DNA of 64,000 nucleotides, taken from NCBI RefSeq assembly GCF_001955535.1, contig NZ_MPVN01000003.1, forward strand, positions 248,001-312,000. Direction: 5' to 3'. This stretch comes from Paenibacillus sp. FSL H7-0326. GTDB lineage: Bacteria > Bacillota > Bacilli > Paenibacillales > Paenibacillaceae. Within the stretch, counting starts at the first letter, position 1. Each line of letters begins with the position of its first letter. Both the position numbers and the translations under genes were made by a program. The notes below the pieces were generated by a model. It had not been told where the DNA came from. It saw only the letters and a list, made by a program, of their open reading frames with translations, and did not search any database. Shown here in pieces: positions 28,401-37,020 of this stretch.

Positions 28401-30764
28401 AGAACTCAAACTAACGGTATTAGTGTACGACCGCACAGCGTGAGCGCAAATTTTGTGGATAAAGCGATACCTTCACATATCATCATTCGAAACAACTATG
28501 TTCATGATGTACCAGGTGGAGGAATCAATACCGATCAAGCGGATTACGTAACAATTGAACATAATACCGTGCATGATACAGCGCAGAGCAGTTCTTTTGG
28601 GCAGAGCGGTATCTCGATCTTCCATGCTCAGGATTCTGCGAAGTATGATGCGAACGACTATCAATATATCATTCGAAATAATGTATCTTACAACAATTAT
28701 GTAAGGGTTGAGGCATTTCGTTTTAAAACGATTACAGACGGTAATGGCATTATAATTGACGACTTCTCGAACGGACAGATTAAAGCTTTGTATCCGAATA
28801 GTGTGGCCATTCCTTACGCAGGTCGTACGTTAGTGGAGAACAATCTGGTATACCACAACGGTGGGTCTGGCATTCATTCTTATCATTCACATAACATCGA
28901 TATCTTTAACAACACGGCATATGACAATGCGAGAACTCCGGAACTTATTCACTGGGGCAATATGTTTATCCAGGACGGTAAAGATTCAAGAATGATGAAC
29001 AATATCATCGTCACCACGAACCCCAAAGGAAATGCAACGAGTAACATTAAAAACACGAACGTCAAATACGATTATAATATTTACTTCGGAGGACTCGCAG
29101 CAGGCGTGCCAGCAGCGATTAAAGGGCGAAATGATGTCATTGCAGATCCGCGGTTTGTGGATCCGGCAGGCTTAGATTTCCGTCTGCTTCCGGACTCTCC
29201 AGCAATTAATACGGGTAACAGTAATATTGGAACTGATTTCGATTTGGATGGAGTGCCTAGACCATGGGGAGCATCCCTTGATCGGGGAGCTTACGAATAT
29301 TACGAGGACCTTGAAGCTCCGACACCTCCAAAGAATTTAACAGCATCTGAGATCACACAATCTAGTTTCGTATTAAATTGGACGAAGTCCATCGATGACG
29401 TTGGGGTTAAGGGATACCATGTGTATCAGGGAGATAAACAAATCGGCACAGTAACAGGCACAACTTACGACATCATGGGGTTAAACAGCAGAACGAAGTA
29501 TTCAATTAAGGTAAAAGCCTATGATATATCAGGAAAACAATCTATGCCGAGCGAAACTCTTGATGTCACAACTTCTCCTGCAGCTAATGAAGGAGGTTCG
29601 TCGTCGGAAACGCCTAAGGAGTCAACAAATTCTCCAGAAAAATCAACCGATAAGGTAATAAATACAGCTCAACTGGAAGAAGGAGCCGTGTTTAATACCG
29701 AAGTGGAGATGGATGCGCTGCTAAAAGCAATCGAGAATGCTGATCAGAACGTAACCATAGTCGTGCCTGACAATACTGACGCAAACTCGGTAAAAGTTAA
29801 ACTAAATTCTGAAGTTCTTACAAAGGCAATTGAAAATGGAATAGAGCGAATAACAATAAAAAACGACTTCGTTACTGTATCCTACACCTTACAGACTTTA
29901 GAAGCTGTTAAAGACAATGTGGTGTTTATCATCACCAACCTTGATCAATCTGGGCTGGATTCAAGTAAGGTGACTAAGCTTGAATTCTCAGTTTTGATGG
30001 ATGGGAAGGCTATTTTAAACTTGGGATCTAAAGAATCAATCCAAATTACCATTCCATTCACTCTAGCTGATATGGAGAAAAAGCATATGGTCGTGGCGTA
30101 CCATATTTCAGAAGACGGTAAGAAATCATATAAGAAAGGTAAGTATGACCTCAACAGCAAAGAGCTATCGTTCTATACGAACCAGCTTGGCAAATACGAG
30201 GTCATGAGCAATGAAACGAAGTTCTCTGATCTGCATCATGTACAATGGGCTGAGGAAGCGATCGAATACTTGGCTGCGTTACAAATCGTGAAAGGTTACA
30301 GTGAACAAGCCTTTAAGCCACATGGTGAAATTACCCGTGCAGAGTTTCTGCAAATGTTAATTAATGCTTACGATCTTAAGGATACATCTGAATCAACAGC
30401 AAATTTCAAGGATGTAAAAGAGGATGCATGGTATATTGCAGTAATTGCAAGTGCTCATAAGTTAGGTATTGTAAGTGGTTACAAGGATAACACATTCAAA
30501 CCGAATCGTACCATTACTCGGGAAGAGATGATTGTAATGGCGGCAAATACTGTTAAGGCTTCAGGAACGAAGCTGAATTCCATTAAAGAGAAGGTAGTAT
30601 TTAGTGATCATTCAGAAATAAGTAATTATGCAGCAGACGCAGTTTACGATTTACAGCAGGCTGGGATCTTAAACGGGTTAAATAACGGTAAATTTAGTCC
30701 GAATAGAACCGCTACGCGAGCTGAATCTGCGGTAATTATTCAGCGGTTGCTTCAGGCGTTGTAA
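25422..30764 (+). CDS. S-layer-anchored multidomain protein with CBM9-like domains and parallel beta-helix (probable polysaccharide lyase)
   Basis: A 1780-residue exoprotein. Order seen: signal peptide (1-34); two CBM9-like domains (about 40-245 and 250-430, each with an LDEAVW or LSENTW entry and VEIFLDG/IEIFLDG); two related repeats of about 160 residues starting YEGPKATF (436) and YEGPRVTF (597); a cadherin/Big-like domain (about 760-853); a right-handed parallel beta-helix (about 857-1300) opening with the DUF1565-like YYVDISNGNNQNTG; one fibronectin III domain (about 1302-1390); a linker and beta region; and three SLH domains (about 1600-1780) that bind cell-wall polymer. The beta-helix is likely catalytic, as in lyases, but no catalytic residues were fixed. 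GTG start behind AAGAAGGAGTAGATGTT. Confidence 0.85.
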   Translation: MLIKKTSGLMAVILLVVTLLSSFSVIVPQHVEAAEQNNAVDHMSYAGRVTEDVYLETDGILDEAVWSLDTPVTNVTVGTAADNDIRFNTVWSSTYLYVGVQVLDTTVVNNHNDTQLYEDDSVEIFLDGNNGKTNAYQSDDYQIMIRSDNRLAVKQKSADVVLDGLHTATSPIEGGYNVELRIPWASLGVTPEERLKIGFDISNNDNDTTDGVGGRAAQLTWNAKGNTNYGNTSTFGTLSLAGNTKPVISTEGSPTIDGTLSENTWHLDYSLSFSNNEVEFGSLSDPHFLYLGFKVGDAEVHRDSDTDPRNDDSIEIFLDGINAKTNSYEEENDRHFVIGYGDLVPVEMGGRAIDNVKSRSLAMDGGWAVEVAIPWSTLGIVPSDGIMLGFDVAVNDDDNGGSRDEQAIWSGDEYNEADTSGFGLLIVNNENIVKPSYEGPKATFVDEASDLSKIFEKSSNIVTASWPSALPKEPRILNNGGTEDYVIYKSPSSLDILDFVIEEWVNTDPAPFMKFYVSNDNQSYRPLDPGVHLQSEAYETASRDNGWYTKYKHTSSNLPEGAVYLKIEFTNNGASNGHKSLLENVSFNYKTLELREEYEGPRVTFEDPATSQALIYKKSTSGNLTTSSIAQGGPLIADRIKIYNGWEDNTWIMYKNPENGSDIVDFEIETVEKNGNWIRLSVSPDENNWTVLSEGAHYQIETLINPDAEETANYGKYLYKSENMPEGHKYIKLEFMNPSGAARDSSVTKVRIDYKKDNLPPSSLTAINEFTFLNESISGDVYGQDGDGDPLTFSILQAPKHGTAVIPDSTEDRWTYTPKEGFVGYDIFLVEVSDSRGATSMTKVVVNITDRPSNLTYYVDISNGNNQNTGLSEDQAFQTIQRAADMTKPGDTVLIMDGTYVEDFSRGDNEGVVVIRRSGAPNYPITYKNYPGHKPKLHVKKGWNHILINSASYITIEGLEISGNGKNITYEQAKEVTDLFYSGDFSWMDERILRTQTNGISVRPHSVSANFVDKAIPSHIIIRNNYVHDVPGGGINTDQADYVTIEHNTVHDTAQSSSFGQSGISIFHAQDSAKYDANDYQYIIRNNVSYNNYVRVEAFRFKTITDGNGIIIDDFSNGQIKALYPNSVAIPYAGRTLVENNLVYHNGGSGIHSYHSHNIDIFNNTAYDNARTPELIHWGNMFIQDGKDSRMMNNIIVTTNPKGNATSNIKNTNVKYDYNIYFGGLAAGVPAAIKGRNDVIADPRFVDPAGLDFRLLPDSPAINTGNSNIGTDFDLDGVPRPWGASLDRGAYEYYEDLEAPTPPKNLTASEITQSSFVLNWTKSIDDVGVKGYHVYQGDKQIGTVTGTTYDIMGLNSRTKYSIKVKAYDISGKQSMPSETLDVTTSPAANEGGSSSETPKESTNSPEKSTDKVINTAQLEEGAVFNTEVEMDALLKAIENADQNVTIVVPDNTDANSVKVKLNSEVLTKAIENGIERITIKNDFVTVSYTLQTLEAVKDNVVFIITNLDQSGLDSSKVTKLEFSVLMDGKAILNLGSKESIQITIPFTLADMEKKHMVVAYHISEDGKKSYKKGKYDLNSKELSFYTNQLGKYEVMSNETKFSDLHHVQWAEEAIEYLAALQIVKGYSEQAFKPHGEITRAEFLQMLINAYDLKDTSESTANFKDVKEDAWYIAVIASAHKLGIVSGYKDNTFKPNRTITREEMIVMAANTVKASGTKLNSIKEKVVFSDHSEISNYAADAVYDLQQAGILNGLNNGKFSPNRTATRAESAVIIQRLLQAL

Positions 30765-30780
30765 CAGTTTATATTTATAA

Positions 30781-30826
30781 ACAATGCACACCCCCTTCAG
30801 TATAAACTGTCGGGGGTGTGCATTGT
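30781..30826. terminator. Bidirectional hairpin between convergent genes
   Basis: ACAATGCACACCCCC pairs perfectly over 15 bp with GGGGGTGTGCATTGT across a 16-nt loop. Neither side has a long T-run, but the minus side continues TTATAAA. It separates the SLH protein gene from the AraC sensor gene. Confidence 0.7.
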
Positions 30827-30828
30827 TA

Positions 30829-33204
30829 TCATATATTTCCTTTATGTGTTTCGCGATATTGTGAGGGAGTAACGCCTTCATGCTTCTTGAACACACGATT
30901 AAACCAAGAATGCTGATATCCCGTTCTTTCTGCAATTTCATTGATCCGAAGATCAGTATCCAGCAGCATCTTCTTCGCTTTCTCAATACGCACCTTTGAT
31001 ACATATTCCACGTAATTAATGCCCGTCGTTTGTTTAAAGGCTCGGCTTAGGGAGGAAATATTTGCAGCACCAACCTGTTCAGCGTATTCCTCGAAGGACC
31101 AGTCCTTCATATAGTGCTCTTCAATTAATTGGATAACCTTCTTGACGGCTTGTTTGAGCTGGGTATTGTAAGAGTTGTTCATTTCCCTGATATACGGAAT
31201 AATAATTTTGTTCTTAAACCAAGTTTCCATTTCTGCTAATTGTTTTAATTTTCCAAGTTCAACGTATAGATTGGTACTGCCTTGGATTGCAAACACGTTA
31301 AAGCCGGACTGAAGCAGTGTTTGATGGACGTTGCCTACGAGTTGAGCCATAGCTTGCTGTACATAAAGCTCGATGCCTGTTGTTTCGTTCAGTTCTTGCA
31401 TAAGTGATTTAAACGCTTGTAATGCTTCCTCCTCTTGTCCAAGGCGAATGTAATGTTGAAGAAGCTTCTCCGCTTCAAAAGGATATTGGAATTTGAAATC
31501 TCCTTTAAGTGAAATGTCATCAATCTCTATGATCTGGTTCGACTCCGTTAGATTACGGTATTTCATAATCTGATAAGCATCTTCAAGTGTCTGTGGGATA
31601 TCCTTCAATTGAAGTCCAGAACCACTTACTGTAATGGTAACTTGAATCTTGAGGAGGCTTAACAATGTGGTCGCAATGTGTTCTGACAGCGACCGTAGTT
31701 CTTCTCTCACAGCCGATTCTGGGTGATTTGACGAGAAACCAGTAATAATTGCAAGATTCATATTCTGCAAGTTAACAACATGTGAATCAGGAACTCGAAT
31801 GCCAGTTAACTCATTAACGATATTGGCCGCTGCGAAGCAAGCAAGCTGATAATCGTCTTGTTTGAATTTACCTTCTTCTTGCATAAGTCCAAACAATTGA
31901 ATCACGACAATTGCAAATTGTTGATTAGAGGTATTCCAACCGTAATAATGGAGCTGTCTCTTCAACTCCGGCTCCTTCATATAATTGAGGTGACCCTGGA
32001 TCAGCTGAAGGATGAAGCTTTCCCTTAGGCTAGGTAGTTGTTTCTCTAATTCGTTTTGTAAATGCAGACTCGTAAGTGAGAGCTTGTCCATATGCATTCC
32101 AATAAATTCAAGCTCATCTGTGTCGTGTCTTATGTCTTCCTTGCCGGAAGGAGAGACTTTGGATAATAACCGAGCTACAGGCTGATAGATTCTTTTGGAA
32201 GCGATCCAAGACAGTATAATCGAGACAAGCAAACCTATAATGCTGATGAACAAGATCATTCTAGACATAAAGACCACCGGTGCAGATACCTGTGATAAAT
32301 CTGTAGCAGTTGCCAGAATCCACTCCGATCCCAATCGCTGAAAGGATTCATAATTAATTGAATACCGTTTTTGTTCATGTTCAAATACGAATGATTCGTG
32401 AGTTTTTTGCTTGATTTTATGTAATACCATAGTTTTGAGGTGATCTCTTGGGAAAGCCGATCCCAACTGATCATCGCTTTGTTGGAACAGCGGGTCACCA
32501 GTGCTATCGAATAGCAACGATACCCCAGTTTTATCAAAGCTTCCGAAGTACTCTCTTAGCTTGTGTGAGGACAGCTGAACGATAATGACAGCATGCTCAT
32601 TCGCATTTCCCCCACTGATCTGATGGAACAGCATGTATTTAAAGGAGTCTTCACTATATTGGTTCGTGCTAGCGGATAGCTCTGAGGGATTGATCTCACT
32701 TGACCAATAGATATCTTCTCTGACTTCAAGCAGTTTATGTAATTTGATTCGAAGCTCAGCGTTATCTAATTCATTATATCCGCCTAAATTGGACATCAAA
32801 GTAGCCGTTGAGTCGATATATAAATAGACCTCTTCAATTAACGGATTGGTTTCGCTCATGATTGAGAGTGAACGGAAAATTTCACGAGTCAGGTTCGGCT
32901 CTGAAGATAAGTCATTTTCTAGATTGTCCTTATTAAACAGTGGATTAAACGCCCACTGCGACGTACTTTGTTCAAGCAGGCTAATTTGTTGATCAAACTG
33001 ACTTATTGAACTCGCCAACACCTGTTCATGAGAGCCGGTAAGCTCCAATTCAATTCGCTCGCGACCAATCGAGTATAAGCTTAACCCGATTAAAGCCGTT
33101 GGCAAACAAGTAATCAGGAGTAATAGAATCAAGCTTTTTCGAAAGATGGGTGATGGAATTAAGTTGCTGCCCCACTTCGATATACGTGAGAGCGATTTGC
33201 TCAC
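30829..33204 (-). CDS. Membrane-bound AraC family regulator (YesN/YtdP-like sensor)
   Basis: A 791-residue protein. Helices at about residues 22-42 and 293-315 flank an extracellular sensor region (about 45-290) of Cache type. A HAMP-like linker and a cytoplasmic domain follow, and the AraC double helix-turn-helix occupies the last 100 residues (SFEEYAEQVGAANISSLSRA, then GYQHSWFNRVFKKHEGVTPS). Such fused regulators sense oligosaccharides outside the cell and activate nearby import genes directly. Placed between the SLH protein and the binding-protein gene, it is the likely activator of elements A and B. GAGATGAACTT precedes the start. Confidence 0.88.
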   Translation of the reverse strand: MSKSLSRISKWGSNLIPSPIFRKSLILLLLITCLPTALIGLSLYSIGRERIELELTGSHEQVLASSISQFDQQISLLEQSTSQWAFNPLFNKDNLENDLSSEPNLTREIFRSLSIMSETNPLIEEVYLYIDSTATLMSNLGGYNELDNAELRIKLHKLLEVREDIYWSSEINPSELSASTNQYSEDSFKYMLFHQISGGNANEHAVIIVQLSSHKLREYFGSFDKTGVSLLFDSTGDPLFQQSDDQLGSAFPRDHLKTMVLHKIKQKTHESFVFEHEQKRYSINYESFQRLGSEWILATATDLSQVSAPVVFMSRMILFISIIGLLVSIILSWIASKRIYQPVARLLSKVSPSGKEDIRHDTDELEFIGMHMDKLSLTSLHLQNELEKQLPSLRESFILQLIQGHLNYMKEPELKRQLHYYGWNTSNQQFAIVVIQLFGLMQEEGKFKQDDYQLACFAAANIVNELTGIRVPDSHVVNLQNMNLAIITGFSSNHPESAVREELRSLSEHIATTLLSLLKIQVTITVSGSGLQLKDIPQTLEDAYQIMKYRNLTESNQIIEIDDISLKGDFKFQYPFEAEKLLQHYIRLGQEEEALQAFKSLMQELNETTGIELYVQQAMAQLVGNVHQTLLQSGFNVFAIQGSTNLYVELGKLKQLAEMETWFKNKIIIPYIREMNNSYNTQLKQAVKKVIQLIEEHYMKDWSFEEYAEQVGAANISSLSRAFKQTTGINYVEYVSKVRIEKAKKMLLDTDLRINEIAERTGYQHSWFNRVFKKHEGVTPSQYRETHKGNI

Positions 33205-33313
33205 AAGTTCATCTCCTTTATGATAAATAGAATCATGATTGTAGTAAAATCATTATAACAGGATATGCTTCTTTTTTTAGGAATTTTATGGATTTCCTCA
33301 TTCGCATATTATT

Positions 33314-33327
33314 TGCAAGCGCTTACC
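33314..33327 (+). promoter_or_regulatory. cre-like site upstream of the binding-protein gene
   Basis: TGCAAGCGCTTACC matches 12 of 14 positions of the cre consensus, with the core AAGCGCTT perfect. It lies about 60 nt upstream of the proposed promoter, between it and the divergent regulator gene. Confidence 0.5.
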
Positions 33328-33368
33328 TTCAAGTGAAATTACACTTATCTTATATGTTTCCATTCGTA

Positions 33369-33413
33369 ATCAAAACAGTCTTATTGCGGAAAGGAGTCGG
33401 ATGGTATTACATT
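33369..33413 (+). promoter_or_regulatory. Promoter element B of the binding-protein gene
   Basis: Near-identical copy of element A (24 of 25 bases in the upstream block), with TTGCGG and TACATT again 18 nt apart at 33384-33389 and 33408-33413. The two transport units are therefore probably co-regulated. Confidence 0.6.
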
Positions 33414-33522
33414 TATACCGCAGATGGAACGAAATACAAACGATGAGGAGATGCAAAGATTTAAGTCCCTGTCTGCTATTAGAAATAAAACTGAAAATTA
33501 CATGACTAAGGGGGAAAATTTA

Positions 33523-35070
33523 ATGAGAAGAAAAACAACATCAATAAAAGTACTGTCTCTAAGCTTGGCGTTAACGACTATTTTAGCGGGATGCGGTAGC
33601 AACAGTAGTTCAAATAATAATGAGTCACCTTCATCAGTCCAATCGAAGAAACAGACCGAAATTAGTATTTTCACAATCAATTATTCTGCTGAGACACCTC
33701 AAGCGGACAACGTGATAGAGCTGGAGATGGAGAAGCGCACGGATACGAAGTTGGACATTACTTTCCAACCTGCTAACAGTTTTGACGATAAGTTCAAGGT
33801 AACGCTCTCTTCCGGACAATTACCGGACGTCATGCTGACCAAGTGGATATGGGATTCTGCTGTCTTAAAGGCCATTGAGCAAGGTGCTTTTTGGGATCTC
33901 ACACCATTCATAAAGGATTATCCGAACTTAGCTTCGGTTTATGCTGATGCAATTGAAAATACAAAGGTAAATGGAAAGGTATATGGCATTCCTCGTCCTC
34001 GTCCGTTGGTTGGGGGTCAAGGATTCCCGATGCTGCGTGAGGATTGGTTAAAGAATTTAAACCTAGAAATACCACAAACGATGGATGAGCTGTATAATGT
34101 TTTGAAAGCGTTCACGGAAGAGGATCCGGACCAGAATGGCAAGAAGGATACAATGGGTTACATCGGAAACGTTGCAGAGAATTGGATGGATAAGCTGACC
34201 TTCGTTGAAGATGTATTCCATGGTCATAACGATTCGTTCAAATATGTTGATGGCAAGATCATTTGGCGTGATTTGGAGCATGCTGAAAAAGATGCGTTGT
34301 TGTGGATGAAGAAGACGTACGATGAAGGCATATTGGCACCTGATTTCGCCATTATTAAGAATTCTCAGATGTCTGATTTCTTAAAGCAGGGCAAAGTGGG
34401 AATGTTACCTTACGCGATGGATGCTTCTCAGATCGGAGATATGCTTACCACTCTTCGAGCAACGACGCCTGAAGCTGGTCTAGTCCATGTACCTACCCTG
34501 GAATCTCCTGCAACCGGACAGCCATTCTATCCGAAAGAAGGCGGATTTTTCGGAAACTACCTGATTTCCAAGAAAGTACCAGAGGCGAAATTGAGAGCCA
34601 TTCTTGAATTCTTTGATTATGGGGCTACGGAAGAAGGTATGGAACTTGCCAGCTACGGTTTAGCAGATCAGCATTTTTCTGTTGTAGAAGGATTGAAGAC
34701 GACTACTGAAGAACACAAGAAGAGTGGTTTAGGAAATTACAACAACATCTGGACGTTGGTTGATGAGCATGCACGAATTCAGCCAAAGAACGGATTTCCA
34801 GTTGAATATTATGAACGAGACAAAGAAGTCATTAAGACACGGATCGAGCTTGGCTATTATAATAATATGAACGGCGTCACGTCTGAGACGGAGAATAAAT
34901 ATATGCCTGAATGGGGCAAGAAGGTTCAGGATATGAAAATTCGCGTCATTATGGGCAAGGAATCCATTGAAGCATGGGATAAGTTCGTAGACACAATGAA
35001 GAACAATCCGGACGTACAGAAAATGCTAGAAGAGAAGCTAGCAAGCTATCAAGCACTGGGTAGAGACTAA
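33523..35070 (+). CDS. Extracellular solute-binding lipoprotein of the oligosaccharide importer
   Basis: A 515-residue family 1 solute-binding protein, LipO/YtcQ-like. The signal peptide ends in the lipobox LAGC, leaving a lipidated Cys near residue 25, then a Ser/Asn-rich linker and the two-lobe binding fold. Motifs include PDVMLTKWIWDS and GFFGNYLISKKVPEAKLRAILEFFDY. The frame is open 33 codons upstream, but AAGGGGGAAAATTTA directly precedes the ATG at 33523, which starts MRRKTTSIKVL. It captures oligosaccharides released by the surface lyase and hands them to the two permeases at 23.3-25.2 kb. Confidence 0.9.
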   Translation: MRRKTTSIKVLSLSLALTTILAGCGSNSSSNNNESPSSVQSKKQTEISIFTINYSAETPQADNVIELEMEKRTDTKLDITFQPANSFDDKFKVTLSSGQLPDVMLTKWIWDSAVLKAIEQGAFWDLTPFIKDYPNLASVYADAIENTKVNGKVYGIPRPRPLVGGQGFPMLREDWLKNLNLEIPQTMDELYNVLKAFTEEDPDQNGKKDTMGYIGNVAENWMDKLTFVEDVFHGHNDSFKYVDGKIIWRDLEHAEKDALLWMKKTYDEGILAPDFAIIKNSQMSDFLKQGKVGMLPYAMDASQIGDMLTTLRATTPEAGLVHVPTLESPATGQPFYPKEGGFFGNYLISKKVPEAKLRAILEFFDYGATEEGMELASYGLADQHFSVVEGLKTTTEEHKKSGLGNYNNIWTLVDEHARIQPKNGFPVEYYERDKEVIKTRIELGYYNNMNGVTSETENKYMPEWGKKVQDMKIRVIMGKESIEAWDKFVDTMKNNPDVQKMLEEKLASYQALGRD

Positions 35071-35113
35071 ATTATTGAATAAGGCTTTACAGATACGAGA
35101 GGATGAGATCATC

Positions 35114-36160
35114 GTGAAGAAACGTTTTTTTTCTGATGAAAGCTTTTGGAATACAAAAATTGAAATTAACCCCAAGATCGTTACCCGCTCTTCCCATTTT
35201 ATTGATCTATTGTATGAGGCGGATCAGGAAAAAGGATTTCATATCAATTTGCACTCTTGGACCATCCCGGTTTATGAGGTAACCAAGGATACACCTACAT
35301 TCCATATTGGCAAAAGAATGATGCAGCATACGGGAGAAGGTAAGGCTTTCTACATGAACTCAAAGAACTTCATTGGGAGCAATAAGAATCATCCGTTAGG
35401 TCACGCTCCTGGCTTTGGTGTAGACGTTCCCATTCCTGAAGAAGCCATTCCGGATAAGGAATCTGACGCTCATATGGCTCTGATTGATTATGAGCAAGGT
35501 ATAGTTTGGGATATGTGGGCAGCTGAGAAAAAACCAGACGGTACTTGGTGGTCCTGCACAGGCATACGATATGACCTGAACGGAAGCGGAGTCTTCGACC
35601 CTGCAGAATTCGGAATTCATAATGGCGAAAGCATTCATTTGTATGGCCCTTCCCGTGCATCAGGAGTACCCATCATTGCTGGCTTAATCATGCATGATGA
35701 AATTATGGAAGGACGAATTGAACACAAACTGGCTTGTGCATGCTCTATGGTCGGGCTACTTGAGCATTGTTATCCTCCTGCTATTTGGACAGACGGTGCG
35801 GTTCCTAATGGAATTCCGGAAGGAGCATTGATTCAATTAGATCCAGGTCTAGACTTGGATACTTATGATCTGACTCGTGAAGAGAAGATTATTGCCAGAG
35901 CGCTTCAAGAATATGGAGCGGTGTTCACGGATTATTCTGGAGGAGTTACATTGTATGGTGAAGGGTTATGGGCGAATAAAGATAAAGATTGGGATGGACT
36001 ACTTGACGAGAACGGATTACGAAAGATCCCGTTTGATAAGTACCGGTTTGTCGAGACAGGCATAACCATGGAAAAAGGCATGGTGCCGATGCCCCACCAC
36101 CATCTCTTTAAAGCTTATCATGAGAAAACTGGCCTACCGGAAAATATCATTATTAAATAA
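35114..36160 (+). CDS. Orphan-family protein of the polysaccharide locus
   Basis: About 348 residues, no signal peptide or membrane helix. It has DAHMALIDYEQGIVWDMWAA, ASGVPIIAGLIMHDEIMEGR and LQEYGAVFTDYSGGVTLYGEG. I recall the same motif order in secreted actinobacterial proteins of unknown role (elements like 'LVVDP...LYELY', 'GLPILPGLVRYDE', 'LKRYGMIVADNG'), but I know no biochemical function. The longest frame starts at TTG 35075, only 4 nt after the lipoprotein gene; a GTG at 35114 has AGAGGATG upstream and begins MKKRFFSDESF, so I prefer it. Position makes a role in handling the same polysaccharide likely. Confidence 0.65.
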   Translation: MKKRFFSDESFWNTKIEINPKIVTRSSHFIDLLYEADQEKGFHINLHSWTIPVYEVTKDTPTFHIGKRMMQHTGEGKAFYMNSKNFIGSNKNHPLGHAPGFGVDVPIPEEAIPDKESDAHMALIDYEQGIVWDMWAAEKKPDGTWWSCTGIRYDLNGSGVFDPAEFGIHNGESIHLYGPSRASGVPIIAGLIMHDEIMEGRIEHKLACACSMVGLLEHCYPPAIWTDGAVPNGIPEGALIQLDPGLDLDTYDLTREEKIIARALQEYGAVFTDYSGGVTLYGEGLWANKDKDWDGLLDENGLRKIPFDKYRFVETGITMEKGMVPMPHHHLFKAYHEKTGLPENIIIK

Positions 36161-36265
36161 ATACGTTTATTCTATGGTTGAGCCACTTGAAAACAAGTAT
36201 AAAACAGGTAGAATCTACATTTTAAGTTATGAATTGCGACACCTAGTTCAAAAAATATAAAAATG

Positions 36266-36308
36266 GCCCATGGCCTGATTCGTGTAACAGGAGAATCAGG
36301 CCATGGGC
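36266..36308 (+). terminator. Strong hairpin ending the polysaccharide locus
   Basis: GCCCATGGCCTGATTC pairs perfectly over 16 bp with GAATCAGGCCATGGGC around an 11-nt loop. It lacks a clear T-run (TACTTATG follows), so it may act as a barrier to RNA decay as well as a terminator. The rest of 36161-36485 shows no gene. Confidence 0.6.
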
Positions 36309-36485
36309 TACTTATGATGAATTGTAAGAATCATTTTGAATACATTATAATGGAATCTGAAGGAAGGCGTTGAAATCTGATAAATAATATTTGTGACTGT
36401 GAATAAATCCTGCTGTTGATGGGGCGGGAATATAAAACGTTATGTGAAAATTCTGTTAGTTTAAATCAGAAGGGAATTAGAATCC

Positions 36486-36908
36486 GTGAAACGTGTCAAT
36501 GTAGCGTACTCTTTAATAACAGATCAATCTAAATCTAAAGTACTCGCAGTCAGGAATGTGGGGCGCTCGAGTTGGTCTCTGCCTGGCGGAGCTGTCGAGC
36601 CCAATGAATCATTAGAGCAAGCTGCTGTTCGAGAAGCCAAGGAAGAAACAGGGCTAGATGTTAAAGTCTACGGTATTGTAGCAATCAACGAATGCCAATT
36701 TGATAAGCTACAGGAGCATGCACTTTTTATAACCTTTAGAGCAGAGATTATTGGAGGAATCGAAGAGATACTGAGACCAGATGAAATTTCGGAAATTGCT
36801 TGGTTAGATATCGAACAGGCAGATGAATTAATGCCTTATCATAAGAACGGCTTTAGGAGCTTAATTTACGGCAATGAAATTACATATTTTAATGAAGGGA
36901 TCAAGTAA
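36486..36908 (+). CDS. NUDIX hydrolase
   Basis: A 140-residue protein with a complete Nudix box: G at the start of GAVEPNESLEQAAVREAKEE followed by TGL, matching G-x5-E-x7-R-E-U-x-E-E-x-G-U, where the Glu residues bind the metal used to cut a diphosphate linkage. It hydrolyses a nucleoside diphosphate derivative or related compound; the substrate is not evident. GTG start, with AAGGGAATTAGAATCC upstream, somewhat long spacing. Monocistronic. Confidence 0.9.
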   Translation: MKRVNVAYSLITDQSKSKVLAVRNVGRSSWSLPGGAVEPNESLEQAAVREAKEETGLDVKVYGIVAINECQFDKLQEHALFITFRAEIIGGIEEILRPDEISEIAWLDIEQADELMPYHKNGFRSLIYGNEITYFNEGIK

Positions 36909-37020
36909 ACAAGATCAACGGGATTTCATATATAAGAACACTTGTGCGTAAAAATAAATTGAGGTAATATTTTACTGGCATCAAATCTAGCGTTGAACAA
37001 AAAATGAGGTGTTATATCTA

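Noticed and set aside
33424..33522. In-frame N-terminal extension of the solute-binding protein
   Set aside because: The signal peptide and ribosome site both place the start at 33523; the extension would block lipoprotein export.
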